Positions 45,181 through 54,049 of a stretch of DNA of 64,000 nucleotides are shown here, piece after piece. Source of the DNA: Reichenbachiella ulvae. GTDB lineage: Bacteria; Bacteroidota; Bacteroidia; Cytophagales; Cyclobacteriaceae. Made by a program: the position numbers and the translations under genes. The stretch's first letter is position 1. The number at the start of each line of letters is the position of its first letter. The stretch is from contig NZ_JAOYOD010000001.1 of NCBI RefSeq assembly GCF_025833875.1, positions 2,604,001 through 2,668,000 of the forward strand, in the 5' to 3' direction. The notes under the pieces were generated by a model. That model was not told where the DNA came from and did not search any database. It saw only the letters and a program-made list of their open reading frames with translations.

Positions 45181-45570
45181 ATGACTGATAAAAAAGAGAT
45201 AACCGTACTCTATGTTGATGATGAAGAGCTGAATTTATTTCTCTTCGAAAAAAGCTTTGAGTCGGTATACAAAGTAGTAACTGCCCTATCGGGTACCGAA
45301 GGTTTAGAAAAGCTGGAAAATCACCATGATGAAATCATAGTTGTGATCAGTGACATGCGTATGCCGTCTATGAATGGTATCGAGTTCATCACCAAAGCAA
45401 AGTCCAAGTTCAAGAATATTGCCTACTTCATCTTAACGGCATTTGACTACAATGAGCAAATCGAAGATGCATTGGAAAACAAACTGATCCATAGATTTTT
45501 CACCAAGCCTTTTGATATCACTGAGATTCAGCAAGCAGTCGATGAAGCATTAACAGAGCTGGACGTTTAG
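45181..45570 (+). CDS. Single-domain response regulator
   Basis: 129 residues, a lone REC domain: acidic residues at VDDEE, phospho-acceptor Asp58 in VISDMRMPS, Thr in FILTAFD, Lys109 in FFTKPFD. No output domain. It is likely part of a phosphorelay or a protein-interaction switch; no kinase adjoins it. The fold and motif order (SDMRMPSMNGIEF) resemble regulators paired with hybrid kinases. A 168-nt upstream gap carries a near-consensus -7 (TAACTTTA, 45082-45089). Confidence 0.92.
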   Translation: MTDKKEITVLYVDDEELNLFLFEKSFESVYKVVTALSGTEGLEKLENHHDEIIVVISDMRMPSMNGIEFITKAKSKFKNIAYFILTAFDYNEQIEDALENKLIHRFFTKPFDITEIQQAVDEALTELDV

Positions 45571-45592
45571 TACCAGCTCCTTTCTCTTTTTC
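45556..45592 (+). terminator. Terminator overlapping the regulator stop codon
   Basis: GAGCTGG (45556-45562) / CCAGCTC (45573-45579), then CTTTCTCTTTTTCTT. The stem's left arm lies within the last codons of the gene. Confidence 0.65.
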
Positions 45593-45599
45593 TTGGATT

Positions 45600-46796
45600 T
45601 TAAACTGGGGCGCTCGCCTTGTATAGCACAGCAGATGAATCTGCCTCTATCTTATATTGACACGCTGCTGCGGCAAATACTGCCTCCCCTCTTTTCAAAG
45701 GAATTTCTTTTTCTCCTTCAATCGCCTGAACCTCACCCTGTAATACAATCAGGATTTCAGCAGTAGCAGCTGTCTTCAAATAACTTTCGCCAGATTGCAC
45801 ACTTATCTTACTCAGTTCGAAATCAGGTGCAGGACTCTTATAGATTCTCTCCAGTCCATCGGCCTGAAGATCGCCCTCCATTACATTTGGAATGGTCTCC
45901 TCAAAAGCCACATGCTTCAGTAGTTCTGGCACATCTACATGCTTAGGAGTAAGTCCTCCCCTTAGCACATTATCCGAATTCGCCATGAGTTCCATATTTT
46001 GACCTTCCATATAGGCATGTGGAATACCTGCATCTTGAAAAACGGCCTGCCCAGGCATCACCTTGACGATATTGAAAAAATAGATCGAATAAATCCCCTT
46101 GTCAATATCCCCCTCAGGACAGAAAGTCAAATAAGCTTTGGCAGCCCAATAATCTGCACTTTCCTTCTGTAATTCTCCAGCTTCATATTTGGGTAAGATA
46201 CGATCGATCAAAGGTCTCAATACTTCATTGGTTCGTTCAACAGATTCCTCCATCACATGTTGATACAAACCTTTGTACCCCGACTGCTCGAACACCTCTA
46301 GCAGATGATTCAACTCCGAAGTGCTTTTCAAACTAGATTTCAACTGCTCCTCAGGCAAAAAACCATGAAGCAACCAAAATTCGCTAAGTGCAACCATGAT
46401 TTCTGGCTTGTGGTTATCATCCTTATAGTTCCTGTTCTTAGCAGTTAGAGGAATACCCTCTTCATTTTCTCTTGCATAGCCTTTTTCTGCCTCCGCTTTA
46501 GTAGGATGGACCTGTATCGAGAGCATATCATGTACGTCCAGCACCTTGAACAAGTAGGGCAATCGACCAAATTTGTCAAAGATCTCTTCTCCTAAAGCCT
46601 CTGCGCCTTGCTCAGAAACGAATGCATCCAGACTTTTTCCTGTTTCTAATTGAGCAGGTGCATTGACATGCGCTCCTAACCAATATTCGGCATATTTATG
46701 TTCATCACTTTCGAAATTCAATAGGTCAGGAATATAAGATTGACCTCCCCATGCATAATTCTGGATTTGCCCCTTAAGAGCGAATAATTTAGACAT
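45600..46796 (-). CDS. manA: Mannose-6-phosphate isomerase, class I
   Basis: 398 residues from the ATG at 46796 (MSKLFALKGQIQNYAWGG); the frame allows a start at 46805. It interconverts mannose-6-P and fructose-6-P. Zinc and substrate motifs of type I PMI: SIQVHPTKAEAEKGY, DDNHKPEIMVALSEFW, and GIPHAYMEGQNMELMANSDNVLRGGLTPKHVD. The C-terminal cupin region is complete. Consensus promoter upstream. It may feed GDP-mannose synthesis or mannose use; no linked genes. Confidence 0.95.
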   Translation of the reverse strand: MSKLFALKGQIQNYAWGGQSYIPDLLNFESDEHKYAEYWLGAHVNAPAQLETGKSLDAFVSEQGAEALGEEIFDKFGRLPYLFKVLDVHDMLSIQVHPTKAEAEKGYARENEEGIPLTAKNRNYKDDNHKPEIMVALSEFWLLHGFLPEEQLKSSLKSTSELNHLLEVFEQSGYKGLYQHVMEESVERTNEVLRPLIDRILPKYEAGELQKESADYWAAKAYLTFCPEGDIDKGIYSIYFFNIVKVMPGQAVFQDAGIPHAYMEGQNMELMANSDNVLRGGLTPKHVDVPELLKHVAFEETIPNVMEGDLQADGLERIYKSPAPDFELSKISVQSGESYLKTAATAEILIVLQGEVQAIEGEKEIPLKRGEAVFAAAACQYKIEADSSAVLYKASAPV

Positions 46797-46870
46797 TCCG
46801 TTCATTCATTTTATGATTCCATCTTTAACCACTTGATGGACTAGATCAATTCTTACCACCGATCTGAACT

Positions 46871-46900
46871 CAAATTTAGATCGATATCCTTATAGTCCAA
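46871..46900 (-). promoter_or_regulatory. Promoter of manA
   Basis: Minus strand: TTG (46900-46898), 19-nt spacer, TAAATTTG (46878-46871), an exact -7 match. The predicted leader is ~70 nt. Confidence 0.7.
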
Positions 46901-46937
46901 ACCAAATTCGTTTTTGCTTTCAAACAAGAAATTCAGC

Positions 46938-46968
46938 TTGATTGATTTCATGAAAAAGCATACTTTTA
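46938..46968 (+). promoter_or_regulatory. Candidate promoter of the SRPBCC gene
   Basis: TTG (46938-46940), 20-nt spacer, TACTTTTA (46961-46968; last base differs from TAnnTTTG). Start would be a few nt before the ATG, so nearly leaderless. Confidence 0.4.
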
Positions 46969-46978
46969 GAATAAAAAA

Positions 46979-47395
46979 ATGAAAGACAACGCCATACATA
47001 TTGAGGCATGGGTAGCAAAAGACCCGTCCACGGTTTGGGACTGCTATACCTCACCAGAGCATATCACTCAGTGGAATTTTGCAAGTGACGACTGGTGCTG
47101 CCCCTCTGCCAGCAACAATCTAGCAGTAGGAGGAAAATATCAAGCCCGGATGGAAGCCAAAGATGGAAGCTTTGGCTTTGATTTAATCGCTACTTATTCG
47201 CAGATCGATCATGGCAAAGGCTATTCCTTTCAAATGGAAGATGGTCGAGAAGTCACGGTAGAATTAAGCGACCAAAAAGAGGGTACTTTGGTGACTGTCA
47301 TGTTCGAACCAGAAGCAGAAAATCCAATTGAAATGCAACAGCAAGGTTGGCAGGGGATATTGGACAATTTTAAAAAATACTGCGACAGTCTCTAG
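46979..47395 (+). CDS. SRPBCC-family protein (AHSA1-like)
   Basis: 138 residues, a full START/Bet v 1-like domain. The pattern IEAWVAKDPSTVWDCYTSPEHITQWNFASDDW, then GGKYQARMEAKDGSFGFDL, VTVELSDQKEGTLVTVMFEPE and a closing QQGWQGILDNFKKY helix is that of the AHSA1 (activator of Hsp90 ATPase) group. These proteins form a hydrophobic cavity; most bacterial members have no assigned role. It converges on the subtilase gene with 7 nt between stops. Confidence 0.9.
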   Translation: MKDNAIHIEAWVAKDPSTVWDCYTSPEHITQWNFASDDWCCPSASNNLAVGGKYQARMEAKDGSFGFDLIATYSQIDHGKGYSFQMEDGREVTVELSDQKEGTLVTVMFEPEAENPIEMQQQGWQGILDNFKKYCDSL

Positions 47396-47402
47396 ACCCT
47401 TT

Positions 47403-48992
47403 TCAACCTCCTTTGAGTGAGGCCTCCATATTTCTTTTTTGCGCTTCCTTCAATGCTAAATAGGCATTGACGACCCCTCCTGAAGTAGACAATTCATCGA
47501 ATTTGACTTTACTGGGTTTTTCTGCTTCAAGATTCGGAAGATAAACCTTTTTAGGTTTCTTGAATTGAAAAGAACTACTGAGCAAGATATCTATTAGCTC
47601 AAGAGGTTGCAGATCTGGATAGTAAGACAAAACCAATGCTGCTACTCCGCTAACAACCGGAGCGGCTAAACTCGTACCATCGTGCAAGCTGTAAGTATTC
47701 AATGTATCAGTTGAGAGTATGTTAACCCCTGGTGCAAAAATATCCACGTCTTCCGCTCCGTAATTAGAAAACTGGGCAACTAATTCCTTGTTTAACTCCA
47801 GAGTACTGGCCCCTACATTTAACCAATTGCTTGCATATCCACCCTCTAGGAATTCATCCGTTGGGTAGCGTGGCTCTTGATCAATATTTAACCCATTGTT
47901 ACCTGCGGTATGAATAAGTAGTACTCCTTTTTGTTCTGCATAGCGCACGGCCTCATCTACAAATTGCTTCTGAGGTGAAAACTCCTTTCCAAAACTCATG
48001 TTAATGATATCTGCTCCATTGTCTACTGCATAGTAGATCGCCAGTGCGACATCCTTGTCTCTCTCATCTCCTTTAGGCGTTGATCTCACCACCATGATTT
48101 CCACATCGCTGGCTATCCCATTGATTCCAATTTCATTGTCTCTGACCGCAGCAATCACTCCTGCTACTGAAGTACCATGATCTGCTCTTGGACCCTTCAC
48201 GTCGGGGTTGCCATACCCACGATCTTTCCAGTCATTAGGATTATCACCAACTATCTCTCTAGGCCTAAAATTTTGATTCAAATGATAGTCCAAATAATCT
48301 CTATTTTGTTCGACTAGCTGGTCCAAAAGTTCCATAGTAAATCCCGCATCAAACCTTCCCTGAAGAAATTTCTTGGCTGCCAGCACTTGTGGGTCTTCTG
48401 ACTGTACTCGCTTTAGGTCTTCAGCAGTTTTTATTTCTACGCCAGTTTTAGTTTTGATGATCCAAAAGGTTTTTTCCACCACCTGTATAAAACCATCGAG
48501 GCTCTCTCTTTCCTTCCTTCTTTTCTCTAACTCATTATCATACATTTCCTGGGCCCTGGGGAGAAGAGGATTATTGGCATCATTCTCTCTGACCAGACGT
48601 GTATACTCCAGGTTTTCATATTTTACATTTTCCCCATCTGCATTGCCAATGAAGTTCCAGCCATGCATATCATCGATGTATCCATTTTCATCATCATCGA
48701 TTCCATTGTCAGCAATTTCATCCTCATTGACCCAAATTCTTTCCTTCAGATCCTCGTGATCAATATCCACTCCCCCATCAATCACAGCCACTACTACGGT
48801 AGTTGATACCAGCTGCTCCTTTTCCAAATAATCATAAGCATAATCGACACTAGCCCCCAACACGCCTGTGGCTTCATAATCTTGGTTGTACCAGTTGAGG
48901 TAGGTAGTATCCAAATCCTCTACCTTATTGGCTTGAGCAAATGAAAAAATGGGGATAAGAATAAATGCGGCAATAAATGTGATTAGTTTCAT
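47403..48992 (-). CDS. Subtilisin-like (S8) serine protease, exported
   Basis: 529 residues. Signal peptide (1-19, cut after FSFA). Catalytic triad: Asp72 in VAVIDGGVDIDHEDL, His272 in DHGTSVAGV, Ser441 in DGTSLAAPVVSG. Between Asp and His lies an insertion of about 150 residues (~105-250), far longer than in classical subtilisins, and mostly charged and helical. There is no propeptide of usual size (Asp at only 72) and no T9SS sorting domain at the C-terminus, so it is probably periplasmic. Function (nutrition or maturation) unknown. A -7 element TAGATTTG (49100-49093) is upstream. Confidence 0.93.
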   Translation of the reverse strand: MKLITFIAAFILIPIFSFAQANKVEDLDTTYLNWYNQDYEATGVLGASVDYAYDYLEKEQLVSTTVVVAVIDGGVDIDHEDLKERIWVNEDEIADNGIDDDENGYIDDMHGWNFIGNADGENVKYENLEYTRLVRENDANNPLLPRAQEMYDNELEKRRKERESLDGFIQVVEKTFWIIKTKTGVEIKTAEDLKRVQSEDPQVLAAKKFLQGRFDAGFTMELLDQLVEQNRDYLDYHLNQNFRPREIVGDNPNDWKDRGYGNPDVKGPRADHGTSVAGVIAAVRDNEIGINGIASDVEIMVVRSTPKGDERDKDVALAIYYAVDNGADIINMSFGKEFSPQKQFVDEAVRYAEQKGVLLIHTAGNNGLNIDQEPRYPTDEFLEGGYASNWLNVGASTLELNKELVAQFSNYGAEDVDIFAPGVNILSTDTLNTYSLHDGTSLAAPVVSGVAALVLSYYPDLQPLELIDILLSSSFQFKKPKKVYLPNLEAEKPSKVKFDELSTSGGVVNAYLALKEAQKRNMEASLKGG

Positions 48993-49208
48993 ATTAAATA
49001 GTTCTAATTAAAACAAGATGATGACTTCAGGATAGTAGATCAATCGAAAAACACAAGTCAACTTCAATAATAGCCCACTAGCCTGATAGTCCCAAATCTA
49101 TTTTATCAATCCAATTTGAATCATTCGCAATAGAACCACTAGCAAACCCCATTTCCTCTTCCCAACTGCATTGGTTATATTACTTAGAAACCCTAATCCC
49201 TTCTATAC

Positions 49209-50636
49209 ATGAAATCCATTGGCAATATCCTACTAGTCCTTTGTTCCTTGCTTTCATCATTGCCTACTGTAGCGCAAGAAAAGCTCTCTGATGAAACCCT
49301 TGAATTTGTAACCTATCAAGCGGGGAACTATCACCTTAAGAATTTGACTATAATAGATGGAACCGGCTCTGAAGTAAAAGAAAATCATGACATACTAATC
49401 TCTGGAGATCTAATCACACGCATTGGGCAGGATTTAAAAACACCAAAAGGCGCCACAGTGATTGACATGACTGGCAAAAGTGCCATGCCTGGTATGGTGA
49501 TGCTGCATGAGCATATGTTCTACCCAAAATCCACTCCAGAAAAAACGTATGGAGTGGACCAAATGAGCTTTTCCTTCCCTAGACTGTATCTGGCTGGTGG
49601 AGCTACCACAATACGAACTGCTGGAAGTATCATGCCTCAATCAGACATCAACCTGAAAAAGGCCATCAATCAGGGAAAAATTCCTGGCCCAAATATGGAT
49701 GTGACTAGCCCTCATCTGGATCGAGAAGGAGTCTCAATCCTGGAGCTGCCTACTCTAGAAACAACTCAGCAGTTTGTCGATGCAGTCAATTTCTATGCAG
49801 ACATGGGCGTCACTTCATTCAAAGTCTACAATTTCATAACAAGAGAGGACTTAAAAGCAATTGTAGAAACTGCACATGCAAGAGGAATGAAGGTAACAGG
49901 GCATCTATGTTCTATTACTTATCGTGAAGCTGCAGATATAGGGATAGACAATCTAGAGCATGGATTCTTTACAGCCAGCGACTTTATCAAAGACAAAGAG
50001 ACAGACCAATGTGCACCTTTTGAATTGCACCAATCCCTCCTCAACCTACCGGTAGAATCTAAAGAAATGTCCTCTCTCATCGATCATCTCGTCAAAAAAG
50101 AAGTTGCATTAACCTCCACAATTAACGTTTTCGAGCCCTATACCGATAGAGAAGTGCTGCCAGGAGGTGGATTAGAAGCGCTCTACAGTGGCTCTAAAGA
50201 AAAGGTATACAATCGTTGGGCACGAAAGCAAGGCAACGATTCGCTGGACTATATCAATTTCAATAAAGGAAAAATATGGGAAAAAGCATTTTATAATGCT
50301 GGCGGGCTGTTAGTAGCGGGTACAGATCCTACCTATGACGGCCGCATCGTGGCTGGCTATGCCAACATGAGACTTCTTGAACTTTTTGTAGAAATGGGCT
50401 TTACAGTCCCTGAAGCAGTAAAAATATGCACAGTGAATGGAGCCAAATATTTAGAACAAGAAAGTGAAATAGGAAGTATCGAAAAAGGAAAGAAAGCCGA
50501 TTTGATTATAATCAATGGAGACTTGAGTCAAGACATAGCCAATATCAGAAAAGATAAGATCGTGTTCAAAAATGGAGTGGGCTATAACTCTCCCAAACTC
50601 TTTGATTCAGCCAAAGGTTATGTAGGGATTAGATAA
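49209..50636 (+). CDS. Exported amidohydrolase-family protein
   Basis: 475 residues. Signal peptide (cut near TVAQ). Amidohydrolase barrel with binuclear-type ligands: His100-Glu-His102 in VMLHEHMFYP, likely bridging Lys in SFKVYNF, His in KVTGHLCS and NLEHGFF, and Asp in AGTDPTYDGR. The composite N- and C-terminal beta domain is present (LTIIDGTGSEVKENHDILISG and IEKGKKADLIIINGDL). Members include imidazolonepropionase-like and prolidase-like enzymes; the substrate cannot be set. It is divergent from the subtilase. Confidence 0.9.
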   Translation: MKSIGNILLVLCSLLSSLPTVAQEKLSDETLEFVTYQAGNYHLKNLTIIDGTGSEVKENHDILISGDLITRIGQDLKTPKGATVIDMTGKSAMPGMVMLHEHMFYPKSTPEKTYGVDQMSFSFPRLYLAGGATTIRTAGSIMPQSDINLKKAINQGKIPGPNMDVTSPHLDREGVSILELPTLETTQQFVDAVNFYADMGVTSFKVYNFITREDLKAIVETAHARGMKVTGHLCSITYREAADIGIDNLEHGFFTASDFIKDKETDQCAPFELHQSLLNLPVESKEMSSLIDHLVKKEVALTSTINVFEPYTDREVLPGGGLEALYSGSKEKVYNRWARKQGNDSLDYINFNKGKIWEKAFYNAGGLLVAGTDPTYDGRIVAGYANMRLLELFVEMGFTVPEAVKICTVNGAKYLEQESEIGSIEKGKKADLIIINGDLSQDIANIRKDKIVFKNGVGYNSPKLFDSAKGYVGIR

Positions 50637-50638
50637 AA

Positions 50639-50657
50639 TTAAGCCACCGGCTTTTTA
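50639..50657 (+). terminator. Short terminator after the amidohydrolase
   Basis: AAGCC-ACC-GGCTT followed by TTTAATT; the A-rich upstream side extends the pairing. Confidence 0.55.
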
Positions 50658-50679
50658 ATTCCATCCGAGGGCCAAAATT

Positions 50680-51621
50680 TTATTTGATCATGATCACCTG
50701 CTGATCACGAATCACCATTTCGCTACTCATAGTCATAGGTATGGTCATGCCATTGGGCATCTGAGGGTTTTCTTTGATGATCGTATTTCCTTTCAAATCT
50801 TGATTTACACTGGCTTCCTTGATCCAGCCTGATTCCAGGTCCACCTGAATATCAGATGTCATAGTTCCCGACATTTGATTCTTGACTTGCATCCCATTAG
50901 ATTCTATGTATTCATCAGAATCAACAGAGACGATTGTCGCCTCACCTTTGATATTGGCATAAGAGGAAGTAACTCCAGCAAATGTATACTCAGTAGTAAC
51001 ATTGGCAGACATGCCTGCTTCCAACTTGGTTTCTATGGTCCAACTTTCACCCTCCTTGACAGACTTATCTGGATAAATAGCCGTTACCATTTCTAGATTC
51101 CCTTTAAGGGCATCTGCTCCATAGGATTTGCTTACCTGAGATATGATTTGCTCTTTTTGTGCTTCTGGTAATCCTTCGAATTGCCCAATTGCATCCTCCC
51201 AAAGCGACTCTATATTACGCACCTCTTTTACTTTTCCAGTTTTGGCCATCAGCACTTCAAAAGGCTTATGAGTCATCGCTGCAAAAACACCTGAAAGAAG
51301 ATCAACCTCTCCTTCCTTTTCAGAGCTATAACTCATGGCGCCTTGAGGCATCTTCATGGTCATAGCCAAACTATCATATTCTGCATCCATCAAAAAGCCC
51401 TCTTTACTGATGCTTTTGACTTTGAATGTCATGCTACCACTCACGATCATAGTCATATTCATTTTTTGACCATTCATATCCTGAACGATATTGACCGTGG
51501 ACTCAGTAATCTGGCTGTAGGATTCTCCTTCTTTTAGTTTAAGAGATAAGTCGGTTTTCTGGGCATGAAGAGTACTAATAGCAAATAGCATCATCAAGAC
51601 CAGGTTGGTTAATTTTCGCAT
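50680..51621 (-). CDS. DUF6263-like exported protein
   Basis: 313 residues from the ATG at 51621 (MRKLTNLVLMMLFAISTLHAQ), giving a signal peptide cut before QKTDL. The open frame continues to 51795 but runs through the terminator of the neighbouring gene, so the long form is not credible. The beta-rich body (LKLKEGESYSQITEST, MTMIVSGSMTFKVKSIS, VKEGESWT) fits the DUF6263 group of Bacteroidota envelope proteins; the family name is from memory. Function unknown. A perfect 8-bp hairpin (51650-51669) lies in its leader. Confidence 0.75.
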   Translation of the reverse strand: MRKLTNLVLMMLFAISTLHAQKTDLSLKLKEGESYSQITESTVNIVQDMNGQKMNMTMIVSGSMTFKVKSISKEGFLMDAEYDSLAMTMKMPQGAMSYSSEKEGEVDLLSGVFAAMTHKPFEVLMAKTGKVKEVRNIESLWEDAIGQFEGLPEAQKEQIISQVSKSYGADALKGNLEMVTAIYPDKSVKEGESWTIETKLEAGMSANVTTEYTFAGVTSSYANIKGEATIVSVDSDEYIESNGMQVKNQMSGTMTSDIQVDLESGWIKEASVNQDLKGNTIIKENPQMPNGMTIPMTMSSEMVIRDQQVIMIK

Positions 51622-51649
51622 TTTTTTGATTTTTAGATTTAAAATATTC

Positions 51650-51669
51650 CGATTAGGAGTCCCTAATCG
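51650..51669. repeat. Perfect small palindrome in the leader of the DUF6263-like gene
   Basis: CGATTAGG-AGTC-CCTAATCG, 28 nt upstream of the ATG. Not followed by a T run in either direction; it could be an operator or leader hairpin. Confidence 0.5.
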
Positions 51670-51757
51670 CTTGTTAACACTAAGAAAAGGCCAATTATTT
51701 GAGAATACTAATCCATTGCTAAAAAACTTACCCTTGTATTCATTGGATTTCTTTGGG

Positions 51758-51792
51758 CAAAAAAATAACCCCTTGTTAAAACAAGGGGTTAT
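51758..51792 (-). terminator. Terminator of the 110-aa gene
   Basis: Minus strand: ATAACCCCTTGT / ACAAGGGGTTAT with a TTTA loop, then seven T. It stands between two same-strand genes and shows that they are separate units. Confidence 0.92.
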
Positions 51793-51814
51793 CAATATTG
51801 TAAGCGGTTAAATA

Positions 51815-52147
51815 CTAACCATCATAATTTTCATTTTCAGAGAGGTAGTCTACATCAGAATACTTGTCTTCATAGTCATCTCTCACCTCTTCTCTTAGTT
51901 GCCCATCGCTATCATAGTCATCATCATCTTCGATTATTTGCTGTGCTTCCAATACAGACATTCGAATCAGGTAGATTTTTTCATCTGTTTCGAACCTCAG
52001 AGCAGACGTCCTTTTACCTTCCTTGTTGGTAAACTGAAAAAGAAACTGACTAAACCCCTCAGGATAAACCAGTTTAAGCTGCTCTTTGATTTCCTCACTC
52101 AGCTTACTATACTCTTGCGTTACTCGGATTTTGTTCTGATTTTCCAT
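51815..52147 (-). CDS. Acidic protein of 110 aa, unknown
   Basis: A compact N-terminal domain (~1-78: helix KLSEEIKEQLKLVYPEGF, then strands QFLFQFTNKEGKRTSALRFETDEKIYLIRMS and a final helix) followed by an Asp/Glu/Tyr-rich tail of ~35 residues (DDDDYDSDG onward). No signal peptide; probably cytoplasmic. I know of conserved short proteins like this in Cytophagales but no function. A -7 element TATTTTTG (52215-52208) and a strong terminator show an independent unit. The tail may bind cations or basic partners (inference). Confidence 0.82.
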   Translation of the reverse strand: MENQNKIRVTQEYSKLSEEIKEQLKLVYPEGFSQFLFQFTNKEGKRTSALRFETDEKIYLIRMSVLEAQQIIEDDDDYDSDGQLREEVRDDYEDKYSDVDYLSENENYDG

Positions 52148-52253
52148 ATCTACCTCATTTAATTAATCAATTATAAGGCTCTTCTTTTTTAGTGTCCAAT
52201 GATTAGTCAAAAATATTTTCAGTGACAGGAAAAATTATGAATCATAATACCCA

Positions 52254-53789
52254 TCACTTCTTTTTCCAAACCTGATAGAGATCCTTTCTACGGTCTTTGA
52301 GGTTTCTCACACTACCGAATTGATTAAGCTCTCGGAGCAGGCCTATATCTACATCCGCAATCAAAATCATTTCCGAATTTGGAGTCGCTTCTGCTTTGAC
52401 GCCATTAGTAGGGAAAGCAAAATCACAAGGGGTAAAAACCATAGACTGAGCAAACTGAATATCCATATTATGAACATTGGGTAGATTCCCAACACTACCA
52501 GCGATCGCTACATAGCATTCGTTTTCGATAGCACGTGCCTGAGCACAATGCCTCACCCTGGAATAACCATTTTGGGTATCCGTCAGAAACGGCACAAATA
52601 GGATATCCATCCCCTCATCAGCTAACAATCGGCCCAGTTCTGGAAACTCGGTATCATAGCATATCAAAATTCCTACTTTGCCACAGTCTGTATCAAAGGC
52701 TCTAATCTCATTACCGCCTTGCATACCCCATACTTTCTCTTCATCGGGCGTCACATGTATCTTCTCATAGCGTTCGATCGATCCGTCTCGCTTACACAGG
52801 TAGCCTACATTGTAAAGCTTGCCACGCTTGATCTCCGGCATACTACCGGTGATAATGTTGATGTTGTAAGAAATGGATAACTCCGAAAAACGACTAACCA
52901 CTTCCTCGGTATGGGCAGCCAATTCGCGAATCGCATCAGGTTCAGAAAGATGGTTGTTCTCTGCCATCAATGGTGCATTGAAAAACTCAGGAAACAAAGC
53001 AAAATCTGAGCGATAGCCCGACACAGCATCAACAAAATATTCTGCCTGCTGCATCAAATCATCCATATCCTTGTAGGGACGCATTTGCCATTGGATCAAC
53101 CCTATCCTTACTACTGTCTTATTGGGGACTACCTTCTTGGTAGGCTTTTCATAGTAAATATTGTCCCACTCTAGCAGCACTGCAAATTCATTGGAAGCCT
53201 CATCCCCTTCCAGATAACCACGTAAGATTTTGGACGGATGGAAATCATTTGAAATTTGAAAATTCAAGACAGGATCATTGATCTCCTTGCGTTTCACCTT
53301 TTCTATATACTGTTTCGGGCTCAGTTTATCCGCATACTTACTGTAATTGGGGATCCTACCCCCGAAAGTGATACTCTTAAGGTTCAACTTTTCACAAAGC
53401 TCCTTTCGGTAGTCATAAAGCCTTCTGCCTAACCGTAAGCCTCTAAACTCCTGCTTAATGAAAATATCTATCCCGTATAGAATATCTCCCTCATCGGTAT
53501 GAGTATCAAAAGTGTAGTTTTGAGTTGCTTCTTTGTAGGTATGATAATCTGAAAATGCGTTAGAATCTACAATAATGGATAAAGCACAGCCGGCCAAATG
53601 TCCATTAATCATAATGACTACTTGCCCTTCAGGAAACTTGCTAATCAAAGCCTCGATCTGATGCTCTTCCCAGTAGGGGTCCTCCACTTCGGAATAGGCA
53701 GTAATCATAGCTGCCTTCAGTTCCTGGTAGTGATCCATACTTAGATACTCCAACTCAATGTTCTCAATATCAGGGGTCTTTGTGCTCAT
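52254..53789 (-). CDS. GNAT acetyltransferase fused to a carbon-nitrogen hydrolase (nitrilase superfamily)
   Basis: 511 residues. Residues ~8-205 form a GNAT domain (YGIDIFIKQEFRGLRLGRRLYDYR is the acetyl-CoA motif). Residues ~225-505 are a C-N hydrolase with the Glu-Lys-Cys triad: Glu in FPEFFNAPL, Lys in YEKIHVTPDE, Cys in GILICYDTEFPELGR. The fusion occurs across Bacteroidota and some Proteobacteria. One reading is that the hydrolase splits an amide and the GNAT half modifies the amine, or the reverse; the substrate is unknown. Cytoplasmic, monocistronic. Confidence 0.93.
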   Translation of the reverse strand: MSTKTPDIENIELEYLSMDHYQELKAAMITAYSEVEDPYWEEHQIEALISKFPEGQVVIMINGHLAGCALSIIVDSNAFSDYHTYKEATQNYTFDTHTDEGDILYGIDIFIKQEFRGLRLGRRLYDYRKELCEKLNLKSITFGGRIPNYSKYADKLSPKQYIEKVKRKEINDPVLNFQISNDFHPSKILRGYLEGDEASNEFAVLLEWDNIYYEKPTKKVVPNKTVVRIGLIQWQMRPYKDMDDLMQQAEYFVDAVSGYRSDFALFPEFFNAPLMAENNHLSEPDAIRELAAHTEEVVSRFSELSISYNINIITGSMPEIKRGKLYNVGYLCKRDGSIERYEKIHVTPDEEKVWGMQGGNEIRAFDTDCGKVGILICYDTEFPELGRLLADEGMDILFVPFLTDTQNGYSRVRHCAQARAIENECYVAIAGSVGNLPNVHNMDIQFAQSMVFTPCDFAFPTNGVKAEATPNSEMILIADVDIGLLRELNQFGSVRNLKDRRKDLYQVWKKK

Positions 53790-53978
53790 AAATATCCAAT
53801 CATTTTAAACATCGAATTTACGAGATTTCACACTAGATAATAGAAAGTGAGCCAGAACTAATTACGGTAATTCATGATACTGTCAACTTTAATCATCGAA
53901 ACAACTAAGAGTCTATATTATTAGAAATACCTTGGAAAACTTTAATAAGTATATCATACAGAGTCGACCTGAGTAATA

Positions 53979-54012
53979 TTTGATGTCAACTACAATATCT
54001 ATCTTAGCTTTG
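53979..54012 (+). promoter_or_regulatory. Promoter of the ECF sigma gene
   Basis: TTTG (53979-53982), 22-nt spacer, TAGCTTTG (54005-54012), an exact -7 element. Leader about 30 nt. It looks like a primary-sigma promoter. Confidence 0.55.
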
Positions 54013-54049
54013 TGTTATAAAATCAACGATAAATACTATTTTAACCTAA

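Noticed and set aside
48373..48759. 128-aa plus-strand ORF opposite the subtilase insertion
   Set aside because: Serine-rich low-complexity antisense translation; the subtilase frame has intact catalytic motifs on both sides.
51622..51795. N-terminal extension of the DUF6263-like protein
   Set aside because: The extension reads through the strong terminator of the upstream gene and would hide the signal peptide.
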